From Mimachlamys varia (Eukaryota; Mollusca; Bivalvia; Pectinida; Pectinidae): DNA of 64,000 nucleotides. The notes under the pieces were generated by a model. It had not been told where the DNA came from and did not search any database. It was given only the letters and a program-made list of their open reading frames with translations. The stretch is taken from assembly GCA_947623455.1 (NCBI GenBank), contig OX392542.1, forward strand, positions 6,703,625 through 6,767,624, read 5' to 3'. The translations under genes and the position numbers were made by a program. Below are positions 40,601 through 55,600 of this stretch, in pieces (position 1 is the stretch's first letter; the number at the start of each line of letters is the position of its first letter).

Positions 40601-43600
40601 AATGCTATCTAGTTACCGTCGAAATAAAATGAAAGTTTCTGAGACTGGGGAGGCAAGCATTGAGGTTGTCACCATTAAAAAATTACATGTCAGCTTCCCG
40701 AACCTGCAAAAGGTATACAATATTTCAAATCAGTATCATTCGGTAGCATTTAGTGTGCAAATTAACTCCATTTTACCATACAGCACTCAAACTTAGTATA
40801 TTACTCCACAGTAGAAAGTAAATCCATCATAAAGATTATAACAACAGAAGAATGTTAATGTTCAAAAGAAAATTAAAAAAAAAAAGATTTAGAAATCAAT
40901 CTTATTATGAATAGCAAACAAATTAGAATTTTTCACATAACATTAGGGAGCTTCTGTTTAGTTCTTTTGAAGTATATACCATTTCTTTGTATTCAGGCCC
41001 TAGGTGCTGGACGCCGAGAGTCCAAAGAGGACTGGATGGAATGGCTGAGGAGGCTGAGCATTGAACTTCTCAAAGAGTCACCCTCCCCTGCCCTCAGATC
41101 ATGTTGGGCCTTAGCACAGACCTACAACCCACTAGCCAAGTAAGTCACCCCCCCTACCCTCAGATCATATTGGGCCTTAGCTCAGACCTACAACCCACTA
41201 GCCAAGTAAGTCACCCTCCCCTGCCCTCAGATCATATTGGGCCTTAGCTCAGACCTACAACCCACTAGCCAAGTAAGTCACCCCCCTACCCTCAGATCAT
41301 ATTGGGCCTTAGCTCAGACCTACAACCCACTAGCCAAGTAAGTCACCCTCCCCTGCCCTCAGATCACGTTGGGTCTTAGCACAGATCTTGGACCGACTAG
41401 CTAAACAAGTCGGCTTCAGTACTCCCTGCCCTTGGATAATGTAGGGCCTTAACACAAAAGTACATTTTACCGGCTTGGCAAGTCAGTTACCCTGTTCGTT
41501 TTATACCAACACCAGGCCTGTATCAGTTTATTGTTACCAGGAGCTTTGGAAAAAAAAATTCTGGTCATAGATGTAAGTTTAACAGAAAGTTGTTTTAAAC
41601 TTATTTTTAGTTTTCTGTTCACACTTGTGTAAATGTTGTTGACAGGGACCTGTTCAATGCAGCGTTTGTTTCGTGCTGGACAGAGCTAACGGAGACACAG
41701 CAGGACGAGCTGATACAGAGTCTGGAACAGGCTCTAACCTCTCAGGAAATCCCCGAGATCATGCAGACTCTGCTTAACCTGGCCGAGTTCATGGAACACT
41801 GTGATAAGGTATTATACAATGTTATGTTTCTATCTGATATTTTTTTTTACACTCTGTATCAGAGTTTTTTTGACACCCTGTATCAGAGTAGATTGATGTG
41901 AAATTTTTCTCTCGCTGTTTGCGATATCTCAGGATTCTTAGTTATTTGACTTTTCTCTCAGACTTTCGCTTTAATACATGGTTTTAGGTTTTTGACACCC
42001 TGTATATTTCAGTGTAGTTTGTTTTGAACTGTTTCTCTTACTGTTTGTGATATCTCAGGATTCTGAGTTACTTGACCTTCATTTGGCCTTTGATTTGACT
42101 GTCACTTCCCTGGTTTCAGGGTCCTCTGCCCCTGGATACGTCCCTGTTAGGGGGTCGGGCCATGAGGTGCCGAGCCTATGCCAAGGCACTACACTACAAA
42201 GAGGAGGAATTCCATAGGGGCCCCAACACTGAAACACTGGAGGCCCTCATCAGGTTTGTATGGCAATATTGTTCTATGGTTAATACTAACTAAATGTTTT
42301 TGATAAATGATGCAAACAGTTATATTCAATGTGTATGGTTGAATTTTCCATAAAAATGAAATCCTTATTAGCTATTAATTATCTGGTAAAATTCTAGCCA
42401 CTTCCTATGGGTTTGGCTTGAGTTATTATATAATTTCTTTGTGTATGGTTGAATTTTCCATAAAAATGAAATCCTATTTATTATCTGGTAAGATTCTAGC
42501 CACTTCCTATTGGTTGGGCTTGAGTTATTATATAATTTCTTATTTGTGCATGATCAGTAGAGTGCAAGACTATATGAAACCAGGGATCTGGATTTAACTT
42601 CTGTTTGCTGCATTGAAAATTCTGACCTCTTATTACAATGATGTAAACATAAGGACCTTGTGGGTTACATTTAGTGTAGTGTCAGACACTACTAAGTTTA
42701 AGGTTGTTTCATGTTTTGATTTACTGTATTTCAGCATCAACAACAAGTTACAGCAGCCTGAGTCAGCAGCTGGGGTGTTGGAGTATGCGATGAAGCACCA
42801 CAGGGCGGATCTGGTACGTGTCCCAGGCTGCTTTCCTATATCATAGTCCAAACCATTGAACCGGTTGGACCGGAGTTGTCCCTTTATGAAATTAAGTCAC
42901 ACCCAGTGATATAATATTGTTTTCTAACGAGTAAAACTAGTATTTACAATATGTGAATATGTGATAAATGTGTCACTTTGTAGAAGATCCAGGAGGGTTG
43001 GTATGAGAAACCTCACGATTAAAACTAGTATTTACAATATGGGATAAACTTACACTTTGCAGAAGATCCAGGAGGGTTGGTTTGAGAAACTACATGAGTG
43101 GAACAAGGCCCTGGAGGCCTACAACCGGCGACAGGAGATGGCCACAGATGACATCAATCTTACTCTCGGCAAGATGCGCTGTCTCGAGGCACTCGCTGAA
43201 TGGTAGGTGCCTGACCGAGTAAAGACAAGTTTGATTTTAGCTTATAAATTGGTTGGTGGCAGATTATTGTCCTGATTGTTTCATTTACTGGCACTTAAAC
43301 AGTTTTGTCAGCTAGCTGAAGTCATACACATAAATGAATGCAGATGTTGTATAATTAAACGATAACCCTGCTAACCGTTGGCAAAAACCTGAACTGTTGT
43401 GTAGGAGTACAATAAACTTCTCTGTATTTGGCAGATCTGTAGGTTTTGTATATCATTTCTGAAAGGAAATAGCTTGAATGACTTTATTCAGAAATAATGA
43501 AGATGAAATAGATAAAATATAATCAACATCAGTGTTTTGAGAGAGTAAAAACCAGCATTGCTAACCCTGAATTCAAGTCTTTCAACTAGAAATATTGTGC

Positions 43601-46600
43601 TTTTATTGATTAAGTTACCTTGACAACAGAGAGGTCTCTTTGCCAAGTGTTCTATAATATAATAGTTTATATCAAAACAGAGAGAGGGGGTTTAATATGG
43701 TAAATAGGAAAAAACAGTGCAGTGCCGTTGCAATTCTCTTGTCACAACAATTCAGTGTAAATCATTCTTTACCAACACTATACAGGAACCAGCTGTACCA
43801 GATAGCCTGTGATAAGTGGCCAACGGTCAGTGACAATAACCGTGCCAAGATGGCCAGGATGGCTGCAGCCGCCTCCTGGGGACTTGGTAAGTCTCTACAC
43901 ACCCTTACACCATACTGGAAAGCCAATATTTTTGTGCTTAGTCCGCCTCCAAACTGATCGCGTACAATACGTCATTCCACTTTAACAGTATTGTATCCAT
44001 CATGCTTATGTGGTCAAAGTAATATTTAAAGAAGTTTGTGTATAAAAAGTTTTATGTTTAATTTGTTTAAAGGTCTTTTTCTGGTTCTAAACCTAAGTAT
44101 ACTGCTCAATTTCTTTAGAAACTACATGTTAGTAAAGGATGTTGCTATGGCTCAGACTGTCCATTTCTGTGTGAAATCTTCAGTTATATCAAATCAAGAA
44201 GCTGATAAGAGAAAAAAAAATGCTTTCTAGATTCTTAAACTACAGACACTGATTATTATAAAAAGTAATTTGTTATGTCAGTCATCAAATGAATACAGAA
44301 ATTATTTATTTTTATTATTATCTTCAGAAACAAAAATATCCAAACATCAAAGCTTATGTACTGACACATATGTTGCCTAATCTGGAAACTTCAATTGTTT
44401 TCACCTTGTTAATTGGTTGTGACCATGTAAGTTGTGACCTTACAACTTACAATTGCTTGTTATACCCCCACTTAGGTAGCTTAAGGGGGTTATATAGTAA
44501 TGAATTTATGTGTCTATCTGTGCATCCGTATGTTGGTCTAGAGCTTGTGTACAATAAATCCTCAAAACCCCATGTCAGATTTGGTTCATATTCACGCCAT
44601 AACTTCACACGATCAAGGTCTTCACCTGATTAGATTTTTGGTGGTAGTCAGTCAAAGTTAAAGGTCAAAGGTCACTGTTGATTACTTTGGGAATTAAAAG
44701 CTTGTGTACAATACATTGCATGAACCTCTAGACAGGTTTGGTTCATATTAACACCATAGCATAACACAATAAAGTTCTACACATGGTTAGATTTTTAAGG
44801 TCATTGGTCAAGGTTAAAGGTTAAAGGTCACTGTTGACCACTTTGGGAATAAAAAAGCTTGTATACAAGATATCTCATGAACTCCTGCACAGACTGGGTT
44901 CATATTAACACCATAGCATCACATGATAGTTTAACACTTATATTTTCATCAGTCAATGTTAAAGGTCAAAGATCACAATTGACTGCTTTGTGGGGGTTGG
45001 GGTATGACTGCTTTGTGGGGGTGGGGATATATCTATGTGAGCCCCTGATCATTTTGCTTTTATTTTGTAGGTCAGTGGGACAGTATGGAGGAGTATATTT
45101 GCCTGATTCCGAGGACGAGTTACGATGGTGCTTTCTATAGAGCTGTGTTTGCTTTACATACTGAAAACTACCAGCTGGCCCAACAGGTGATTGGCACTGT
45201 AACATTGATGGAGTAGGTCTAGTGTAATATAGCTGGTCGAGACACTGGATGGTATATAGGGTACACAGTGAAACAGTTGTGTCTTATGTTTGAAGTTAAT
45301 GTGTTATTGAATGATGAGTTCAACTTCTAGCTTTACCTGATCCACAAGGGCCAATTATATAAACTCCACCATATCATTGAAGCAGAAAGAATTAGGGTGG
45401 GGGAAGGGCCGTGGTGGCTGAGTGGTTAAAGTGTCCTGAGTTCTCCACCTCTGGGTTGCGAGTTTGAATTCCACATGGGGCAGTTGCCAGGTACTGACCA
45501 TAGGTCGGTGGTCTTATTCTGGGTACTCTGGATTTCTTCCACCTCCAAAACCTGGCATGTCCTTAAATGACACTGGCTGTTAAAATGATGTAAAACAAAT
45601 TAAACCAAACCAAACCATGAAAGAAGTGAACTAAAGTCTCTTAAACAAGAACTTGACTCTTACAGACAATATTTGGAAAAGATCGCATTGTATTAAATGA
45701 GAATACTTTTGTTATGGTTAATGTTGCTTTTATTAACTATCTAGATAAGTTACACTGATCTTTTAGGATTCGTGTTTAAATATTTTATGTATTTCTAACT
45801 ACTTCAACTAGTTGTAAAATGCTCAGGATTTATTGTCTACTTCCATAAACACAAATCTTTGAATCATTGGAATTTTGATTGTTTTTCGATTCGCATTGTA
45901 TAAAATTGATGTGGGTGTATTAATTACATTGTTTTTCTTATGTATTGTAGTGTATTGACAAGGCCCGTGATATATTGGACACAGAACTGACTGCTATGGT
46001 TGGTGAAAGTTATAACCGAGCATATGGGGTAAGTCCTTATTGTTTCGCACTGAAGATGTAGATATTAATCTTGGGTAAACATTAATTGTGATTAAATGTA
46101 TTATGAAGAATTTTGAAATAAGAATCAAACAACAAACTTTGAAAGTTTCCATATCTACGCAACATATGTAAGTGCTTATAAACATTTGGATAATTAACTC
46201 TTAGTTTTCGTATGAAATGGTAATAAAGTTGTCTTTTATCATACAACACGTCAAACCTCGTTATCATGAATCCATATAACTCATTAACTGGAAGAAATCT
46301 CACTTAATTTTGATTTTTTTTTAGTCCCTGTCTTACTTGATACCAAACATTCAAACTCGCTTAACACGAAGACTCTGATAACTTATTGTTTTCTCACCAT
46401 CCCACCAACTTTCAAGATAATGATGTTTGACTGCATTTAAACAATTGTACACTGCTACCTTTAGTAAACGTGCCTATGGTTGTTGTCAGTGAAACATTAC
46501 ATCAACACCTTGTTTGTATACTGGGGTCGTGTGTTATGTTACCTCAGGTTAACATAAATAATTGGCATTAAAAATATTCTACGCTTGAAATGAGCAATGA

Positions 46601-49600
46601 ACTTTTAAAAAAAGTATCATGAACATGTAAATGGAGATTATATAAATGCTCTTTAGGGATGAGTACTTATGTGAATGCATTGAATTAAATGTTTTGGGTT
46701 GGTATGTAAATGTGTTCTTTATTAGAGGTCTTATTTAAATAAACCTGGGTCATTTTGTTGTAGGCCATGGTCAATGTCCAAATGCTGTCCGAGCTTGAGG
46801 AAGTCATACAGTACAAACTTGTGCCAGAGAGACGGGAGACTATCAAGGTCATGTGGTGGGACAGACTACAGGTACTGTGTTAGGGCTACCCTTTATCATT
46901 AGAGATTAAATGAGCCTTTTTAGCTTGCCTGTTCGTTAGCGTGAAAATGGTTAAGAATGGTTTAGTCCGACGTGAAGTAACTATAAGTCCTACATCAACC
47001 AAATTTACATGCTTAATGTGTTGAAGGATACACAGCACATGCTAACCTTCTGATGCTTGATTTGACCTATATTTTCCGCTTGAATGACCATGTTCATGGA
47101 CTTAGTGAATTTTGTTAAGAAGAATTGTTGAGTTCGTTGTGAAGTAACTATAAGTCCTACATCAACTATCAACATTATGAATACAAATTTTGTATATTTT
47201 TATATGAGATTCTAATATGGTTATTTCATGACATCTCTTGTGACACTTCATGATATTGTATAGTCATTATGTATACTACACATTAAATGTAAAGTTACAA
47301 ATTATGTGTGTACAGGCGAGCATTGGTTGGGTATGACACTATCTTTGGTTGTTTACAAGTCTTCGTCAAAACTCACCTGAATGGAGCATCAGATTACTGG
47401 GTCAAAACTTACTTTATAAACAAACTGTGGTCTGACTGGTTCAACCATTTAAACCGCTAGAAAGAAAAGCTGCAACAGGCCCTAGATGATGTTATTGCTG
47501 TTAACATTTGAATAGGAAAAGATGCACCTAAATTGATATTTCTTATTGTTTATGCCTAATTGCTTCCTTTCTCTTCACTGACACGGCCCAACACATGATT
47601 AGTCAGGATATTAATTCTTTTAACAACTTTGATTGATTATTTTTAAAATATTTGGACTGGAATCAGATCGTCCGTTTCCTTTTCTGTATCCAAGAGTTTG
47701 CATTGGCCATTCCTCCTTAAAAGACCTCGAGGCTTTATTGATTGTATTAATCAGTATGCAAGATAATGATAGATTCTTCACATCAATGGCTTTACTGCTT
47801 TATATTACAACTATGCACATTCCATCAAGTGGCCTGGTAGTTGATAGGTATGCGTCTTAGGTGTTCTATACTATATTACAGCCATATGTTTGTGTGAAGT
47901 TGTATAAGTTAGCTTGTGACTGACAGTTAATTCTGCTATATAGGGTTGTCAGAAAGTGGTGGAAGACTGGCAGAGAATCATCCAGGTCCGCTCCCTGGTT
48001 GTCTCCCCTGTCGAGGACATGAAGACGTGGCTCAAGTATGCCAGCCTGTGTCGCAAGAGTGGACATCTGGTATGTGACTTTGTTTATTTCCTCTTTATTT
48101 TTTTTTGACATGATAAGTGTTGAAGAAACATGCAACATTTTACCACCAAGGCCAGTTGTTTGCATTGTATAGAAAAAGACACTTTTAGTGTTATGGCAAA
48201 AGAGTGCTGTAATTTATTTTGGTATATACATGTGATACTGAGTTTTAGATAGTTTTTATGACTTGTGATGTTAGCATTAGCAACACAACTATAGTTTGTG
48301 AATTTTCAAATGTAACGTTTTTTTAGAATAACAGGTGGTAGACCAGTATTTCTGTTACCCTAGTTAGGTGTTTTCACCACTTTACTGGTGTGAGATATCC
48401 ATGTCTCCCCAATTCATAACAATGTTATGATTGATGTCACATAAACAAAACTAAATTTTGTTCACATTTCCATAACATAATGTATATGATATAATGAAAA
48501 TGGGGGAATAGAGTAAGAAAAAATACCATTCAGCCCCACTTGTCAAAAAAATAGTAATTGAAAATATTGTGAAATAAAATCTGGGCAAATAAAATTTAAA
48601 CTGACCACGGAAGAAAGTTGAACTTTGTGAATTTTTCCCTGTTATACAGTATATAGTACTAAATATCTGTTTCAACAAGCTTTTCCGTATCCATGTCTAA
48701 TTATATCTTTGTAAACAGGCACTATCCCACAAAACACTAGTCACCCTGCTGGGAGGTGAACCCAGTAATTATATCCATAAGAGGGCCACAGACCAGCCCA
48801 TACCCACAGTCAACCCACAGGTCACTTTCGCCTACATGAAACACATGTGGAAAAACAACCAGAAGGTAAGTGTTGTTTCCCTGTTAAACTGTGTTTTCTG
48901 TCCCTGCCATGAAATAGACGAGCTATATAGTGTTGCCTTCTGCAGTCTTTCCATCATTATTTCGTTTTCTGCTCATTTACTTGTTAACAGTAGGTATATC
49001 GAAAATTAATTTAATTCAGTATATGAAGCTGTATGATGATCAGATGCAGGCCAAGTTCTGATTTTATGAGGATCCAACTGTCTTCATATTTCCTTAATAG
49101 ATGTTACAAGGAAATCTGCTGAAACCAAATGCAAACAAAATCTTCTGCTTGTTATTACATAATATTTACAGTCTACACTGACATTCACTCGATAACCATT
49201 GTTCCACTGACTATCATTATCACCTCATAACTAGTCAAACACTTGCCAAATTTCTATGATGTCGACAACAATACATGTGGGCGGAGCTATGCAAATCCTC
49301 CAATTTGAAAAACAATAATTTTTGTGTGACGTCACCAACAATAAACGTGGGCTGAGCAAATATCATGCTGTAACATTTATTGAACCATTCTCACGTTTAT
49401 TAGTTTTGTTAGTGAATTTACCTGTGTTCCATTGTAGTTATCCCCCGAGAACCTAAACAGAATAGAAAGTTAATCCTTAAATAAGGCTCGCAAAAAGATA
49501 AAAGAATACTGTTTATATTACAGAAGGAGGCTTATGGTAAACTCCAACACTTTGTTCAGCATTCACTGCTCTCACGCACCATGCAGCTCAACGCTCCAGA

Positions 49601-52600
49601 GGATGCTCAGCAGAGAGGGGAGCTCAACAAACTCATGGCCAGGTAGGTCAAGGTTAATGTATGTGGATGTCAGTGTCAATGTCAATTAAAGTCAAGGTTA
49701 TAGTGAAAGTCAAGATTATAGCAAAAGGCAAGGTCATGTATTATTAGAGGTCACAGTAGTTGAATGTCAAATGTCACATTGACAGTCAATGTCATATAGT
49801 GAAAGCCAAGAAAAATGATTTTAAAATATAAGTTAACATTGCCAAATTGAATGTTCAATTCAGCAGAAATGCATAATGTTCAATTCATCAGAAATGCATA
49901 ATGTTCAATTCATCAGAAATGCATAATGTTCAATTCATCAGAAATGCATAAACAATTTGTTTCTTTGAAAATCTTGTGGTCAAAGCTGATCAAACTCTGG
50001 CATGTTCAAGCTTGTTTGAATATAACACCAAAGTTAAGAGAAAGGAAACAACTTTTAAGATGAACATTAATATTTATTGCTTGTTTTAATTAACTTGGAA
50101 ATATTTTGGTATTCTGTAAATCTGTGTCAACCATAGTCAGAAACTTAAGTCAGTTAACTTGATTTGATAAGAACTGTGTCAGTTTTGATCTGTTATAACA
50201 GATGCTACCTGAAGCTAGGTGAGTGGACGGAGATAATAATGAACATCAGTGAGGAGGCTATCCCCCAGATCCTGGAGTACTACAGTCTGGCTACGGAACA
50301 CGACAAGTCCTGGTACAAGGTACGTGCTGCTGCTTCTATTTCTATCATACCATTCTCCTCTAAAGAACTTGTAATAAACCCAGGACAATTTTGGCCTATA
50401 AACCCTGGACAATTTTGGCCTGGTCAAATGTTTTGCTCTTTCATATATGGTAAAGCTAATTTTCACCCAATATCACATTTGCATTGATAAGTACAATGTT
50501 TATTATACTGTTTAAAATATTTCCAGTGAAGATCATTTTGCCCTTCATTGTATATGGAGGGCGTGAAAAGCAAAGACTAAACTGCATCATTTCCTTGTAT
50601 ATTATGTTAAAACTTTTTCATAAAAGTACCTACGATTAAAATGAATTACTATTCTGTAACTTAATACTGAATTGATTACTTGTCAAACATAAATGACTGT
50701 CGAATTAGCTACCGCAAAATTATCATTGAATGAGAGTATTGCTATTAAAAACATTCAAATTTTGATAAATTCAAAAATATTTGGTATTGAATTATTAAAG
50801 ATACAGTAAAGAAGTAAAGTTTTGGATAATAAAGAATACCCCTTGAGGATATTTATACGTATTAAATCAATGACACCATTAGATAACCATTATATGCTCT
50901 CTCATTGAAGGCTAGCCACGCCTGGGCCCTGATGAACTATGAGGCAGTCCTGTTCTACAAACAACAACAGAATCAGGCCGGGGATGGGGCAACAAGTGCT
51001 GCCTCTTTGGGGCCCGGAGATATTGGCCGGGACTTGTCTCGGAGCACTGATGCCCCAGGCTCGCCCAGGATCGAGTCAGTGAGTAGATGTTCTTGTTACT
51101 TATTACTATGCTTGTATGCAATGTCCATTTGGTAATAGATTGAATTTAATTGACTGTTGGTGATATTTGCATCCTGGTATTTGTAATAAAAGAAAATCTC
51201 TGTATTCCAATATTACTGATCTAGAAACATTAATGAACCTGATTTGGTCCCATTGAAATTCATGTTTGTCAGTAAATCTTGCACATTTTAACTTGTACAT
51301 CATGGTAACATTTTCTCCACCGACCATATTTGTCAGGAGAATGTTCACATCTCAGTAGTTTGATGACATATCGAGAAAGGCATATGAACTTTCAAATGTG
51401 TTGATGGGAAGTGTGATGGCAAATTAGATGCAGGATAATATGTAAGGTTTTATTTCAGGTTAAACTTTCTCTTTTCAAAAAAATTGACCTGAATATTTGC
51501 CAGGCTCAACTTGGGAGAATTTTATTTTGGCACAGTTGTAAACAGAAGTAAATATCCTACTAGCTAGGATACAATGTAGGTCCTCAGTAGGGGCAGGACA
51601 TATAAATATCTGTTTATCAGAGTGAAATTAGTTATAGTAACTATCTGGTCGGTCCTTAGTAGGGGCATGACATATAAATATCTGTTTATCAGAGTGAAAT
51701 TAGTTATAGTAACTATCTGGTCGGTCCTTAGTAGGGGCAGGACATATAAATATCTGTTTGTCACAGTGATATTAGTTATAGTAACTATCTGGTTGGTCCT
51801 TAGTAAGGACAGGACATATAAATATCTGTTTATTAGAGTGATATTAGTTATAGTAACTATCTGGTCGGTCCTTAGTAGGGGCAGGACTTATAAATATCTG
51901 TTTATCAGAGTGATATTAGTTCTGGTCATAACAATCTTGAATGTTTCAGAATGCAGCCAAGATGCACAAATACTGTGTTCCCGCTGTTCATGGATTCTTC
52001 CGTTCAATTTCCTTATCTCAGCAAAACAGTCTACAGGACACTTTGAGGTAGGATTTTCAAAATCAAACATGGTTTAGTTAAACTTTCTGTTCCTAACATT
52101 ATTCACAGGTTTGGAATGACTAGTTCAACGGTTGTGTATAATTATCAGGGCATTTGCTGTCAGTGTTCTCACTCAGTTTTAAAATTTGGTAATTGAAACA
52201 AATATATAAAAAGAATATTTCTTGTTAAATGTTCACATGCAAAAAAGCCATCTCCGACTCTTAATAATTATCAGGTTCCATCAAGCTTTTCATTAGTAGA
52301 TTAACTGTTTGGTATCCATATAACTGATACTAATTCTGTGGTTGATTTTACTATAGACTTCTGACCCTGTGGTTTGACTATGGCCAATGGGCTGAGGTAT
52401 ACGAAGCGCTAGTCGAGGGATTGAAGACCATTCAGATTGACAATTGGCTCCAGGTTATCCCCCAACTCATCGCCCGAATTGACACCCCTCGTCTGCTGGT
52501 TGGCCGCCTCATCTCTCAGCTGCTGATAGACGTCGGAAAAACCCACCCACAGGTCAGTGTTTTTAGCCCAATCATCTATCTTTTGAATGACTTTGGAGTC

Positions 52601-55600
52601 ATGGTTACCGATACATGTATTTGGACTGTAGATTTATTTTTGTCTACCTATATAATTACAGGTATGAGGTTAATTCCCAGCCAATGATGCAGTCCCATGG
52701 GGCAATGGGCCTTTTATTAATTTGGTAACATTGTGTCCTGGTAACATTGTGTCCTGGTAACATTGAGTCCTGGTAACATTGAGTCCTGGTAACATTGTGT
52801 ACTGGTAACATTGTGTCCTGGTAACATTGAGTCCTGGTAACATTGCGTCCTTGTAACATTGTGTCCTGGTAACATTGCGTCCTGGTAACATTGCGTCCTG
52901 GTAACATTGTGCACTGGTAGCATTGTGTCCTGGTAACATTGTGTCCTGGTATCATTGTGGCCTGGTAACATTGTGTCATAGTAACATTGTGTCCTGGTAA
53001 CATTGTGTCATAGTAACATTATGTACTGGTAACATTGAGTCCTGGTAACATTATGTCCTGGTAACATCGTGTCCTGGTAATATTGTGTCCTGGTAACATT
53101 ATGTCATAGTAACATTGTGTCCTGGTAACATTGTGTCCTGGTAACATTGTGTCCTGGTAACATTGTGTCCTGGTAACATTATGTCCTGGTAACATTGTGT
53201 CCTGGTAACATAGGTCCTGGTAACATTGTGTCCTTGTAATGCTGTGTCCTGGTAACATTGTCTCCTGGTAACATTGTGTCCTGGTAACATTGTGTCCTGG
53301 TAACATTGTCTCCTGGTAACATTGAGTCCTGGTAACATTGAGTCCTGGTAACATTGCGTCCTGGTAACATTGAGTCCTGGTAACATTGCGTCCTTGTAAC
53401 ATTGTGTCCTGGTAACATTGCGTCCTGGTAACATTGTGTCCTGGTAACATTGTGCACTGGTAGCATTGTGTCCTGGTAACATTGTGTCCTGGTAACATTG
53501 TGGCCTGGTAACATTGTGTCATAGTAACATTATGTACTGGTAACATTGAGTCCTGGTAACATTATGTCCTGGTAACATCGTGTCCTGGTAATATTGTGTC
53601 CTGGTAACATTGTGTCCTGGTAACATTGTGTCCTGGTAACATTGTGTCCTGGTAACATTGTGTCCTGGTAACATTGTCTCCTGGTAACATTGAGTCCTGG
53701 TAACATTGTGTCCTGGTTACATTGTGTCCTGGTAACATTGTGGCCATGGTAACATTGTGTACTGGTAACATTGTGTGCTGGTAACATTATGTCCTGGTAA
53801 CATTGCGTCCTGGTAACATTGCGTCCTGGTAACATTGCGTCCTGGTAACATTGAGTCCTGGTAACATTGTGTACTGGTAACATTGTGTCCTGGTAACATT
53901 ATGTACTGGTAACATTGTCTCCTGGTAACATTGAGTCCTGGTAACATTGTGTCCTGGTAACATTGTGTCCTGGTAACATTGTGTCCTGGTAACATTGTGT
54001 ACTGGTAACATTGTGTCCTGGTAACATTGTGTCCTGGTAACATTGTGTACTGGTAACATTGTGTCCTGGTAACATTGTGTCTTGGTAACATTGCGTCCTG
54101 GTAACATTGTGTCCTGGTAACATTGTGTCCTGGTAACATTGCGTCCTGGTAACATTGTGTCCTGGTAACATTGTGTCCTGGTAACATTGTGTCCTAGTAA
54201 CATTATGTCCTGGTAACATTGCGTCCTGGTAACATTGTGTACTGGTAACATTGTGTCCTGGTAACATTATGTCCTGGTAACATTGCGTCCTGGTAACATT
54301 GTGTCATGGTAACATTGTGTCCTGGTAACATTATGTCCTGGTAACATTGTGTCCTGGTAACATTGTGTCATTGTGTCCTGGTAACATTGTGTCCTGGTAA
54401 CACTATGTCCTAGTAACATTGTGTCCTGGTAACATTGTGTCCTGGTAACATTGTCTCCTGGTAACATTGTGTCCTGGTAACATTGTGTCCTGGTAACACT
54501 ATGTCCTAGTAACATTGTGTCCTGGTAACATATCTTGTTTCTGTTACAGGCACTGATCTACCCTCTGACTGTTGCCTCCAAGAGTAACGCCACAGCCAGA
54601 CAGTCGGCAGCCAACAAGATCCTGAAGAGTATGTGTGAGCACAGTAACACACTTGTACAACAGGCCATGCTGGTAAGTGTGAATATCAGAGTCAAGACTC
54701 CATAATTTAGTTTTATCAAGTTAATGATCATCACTGTTGAAATGACAAAGATATATATCAGAATTAATTAAGCATTGAAGTGTTCTGAAGCACAACATGA
54801 AGTTTACCTGCAAAGCTCTGTCATTTATATAAACTGTAAAGACCATATCAAGACTTCTCAATGCTTATATTTACATTTCCTATTCATGTTGAGGACTGAC
54901 ACTGATTTCGATTTGATTTAAACTATAATAAATCCTTTATTGTCGACATCTAAATTCTTCAAACAGAACAGCCTTTTTGATGACTAACTGTCCCTGTTTC
55001 TATGCCAAAACAATGACGTCATAATCGTCATGTGTCTTTTATTGTCTCTTAAATAGCACGTCTTCTTGATTAGTTTATATAGTGGCTTCAAATTAAGTAT
55101 AGAAATGTAAAAATAAAAAAAAAACCTATATACCACTGTCAACAAATTAACTAAGATTTGGAACTTTTTTTTGGCTTGGATTTAGCTTTGTTATATCATA
55201 TCAACCAGAACCTGTGAATGAGACATTTGTGAAAATTGTAATCATCATTTTTTGGTGTTTTTTTTAAGGTGAGCGATGTTATTATCTTTTTTTTTTCTTT
55301 TTTTTTTAGGTGAGCGAGGAGCTGATTCGTGTGGCTATTCTGTGGCATGAACTGTGGCATGAGGGTCTAGAGGAGGCATCACGCCTCTACTTTGGGGAAC
55401 GGGATGTGAAGGGGATGTTTGCCACTCTGGAGCCCCTACATGCCATGATGGAGAGAGGACCTCAGACCCTGAAGGAAACATCCTTCAATCAGGTACACTG
55501 ACTCACAGTTAGGGGAATGCAAGTCTCTCATAGATGACACTAGTTATTTTACCATTGATATATGGGGCCAAAGTTAGGGTTCTTATTATATTCTAGTAAA

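Noticed and set aside
42984..43019. Alternative exon 31 start
   Set aside because: The copy runs into an in-frame TAA after about 12 codons and has no donor, so it cannot replace or supplement exon 31.
52656..54515. Several 80-175-codon minus-strand frames rich in [14 protein letters not shown]
   Set aside because: They are translations of the 16-bp minisatellite. The unit simply lacks stops on that strand.
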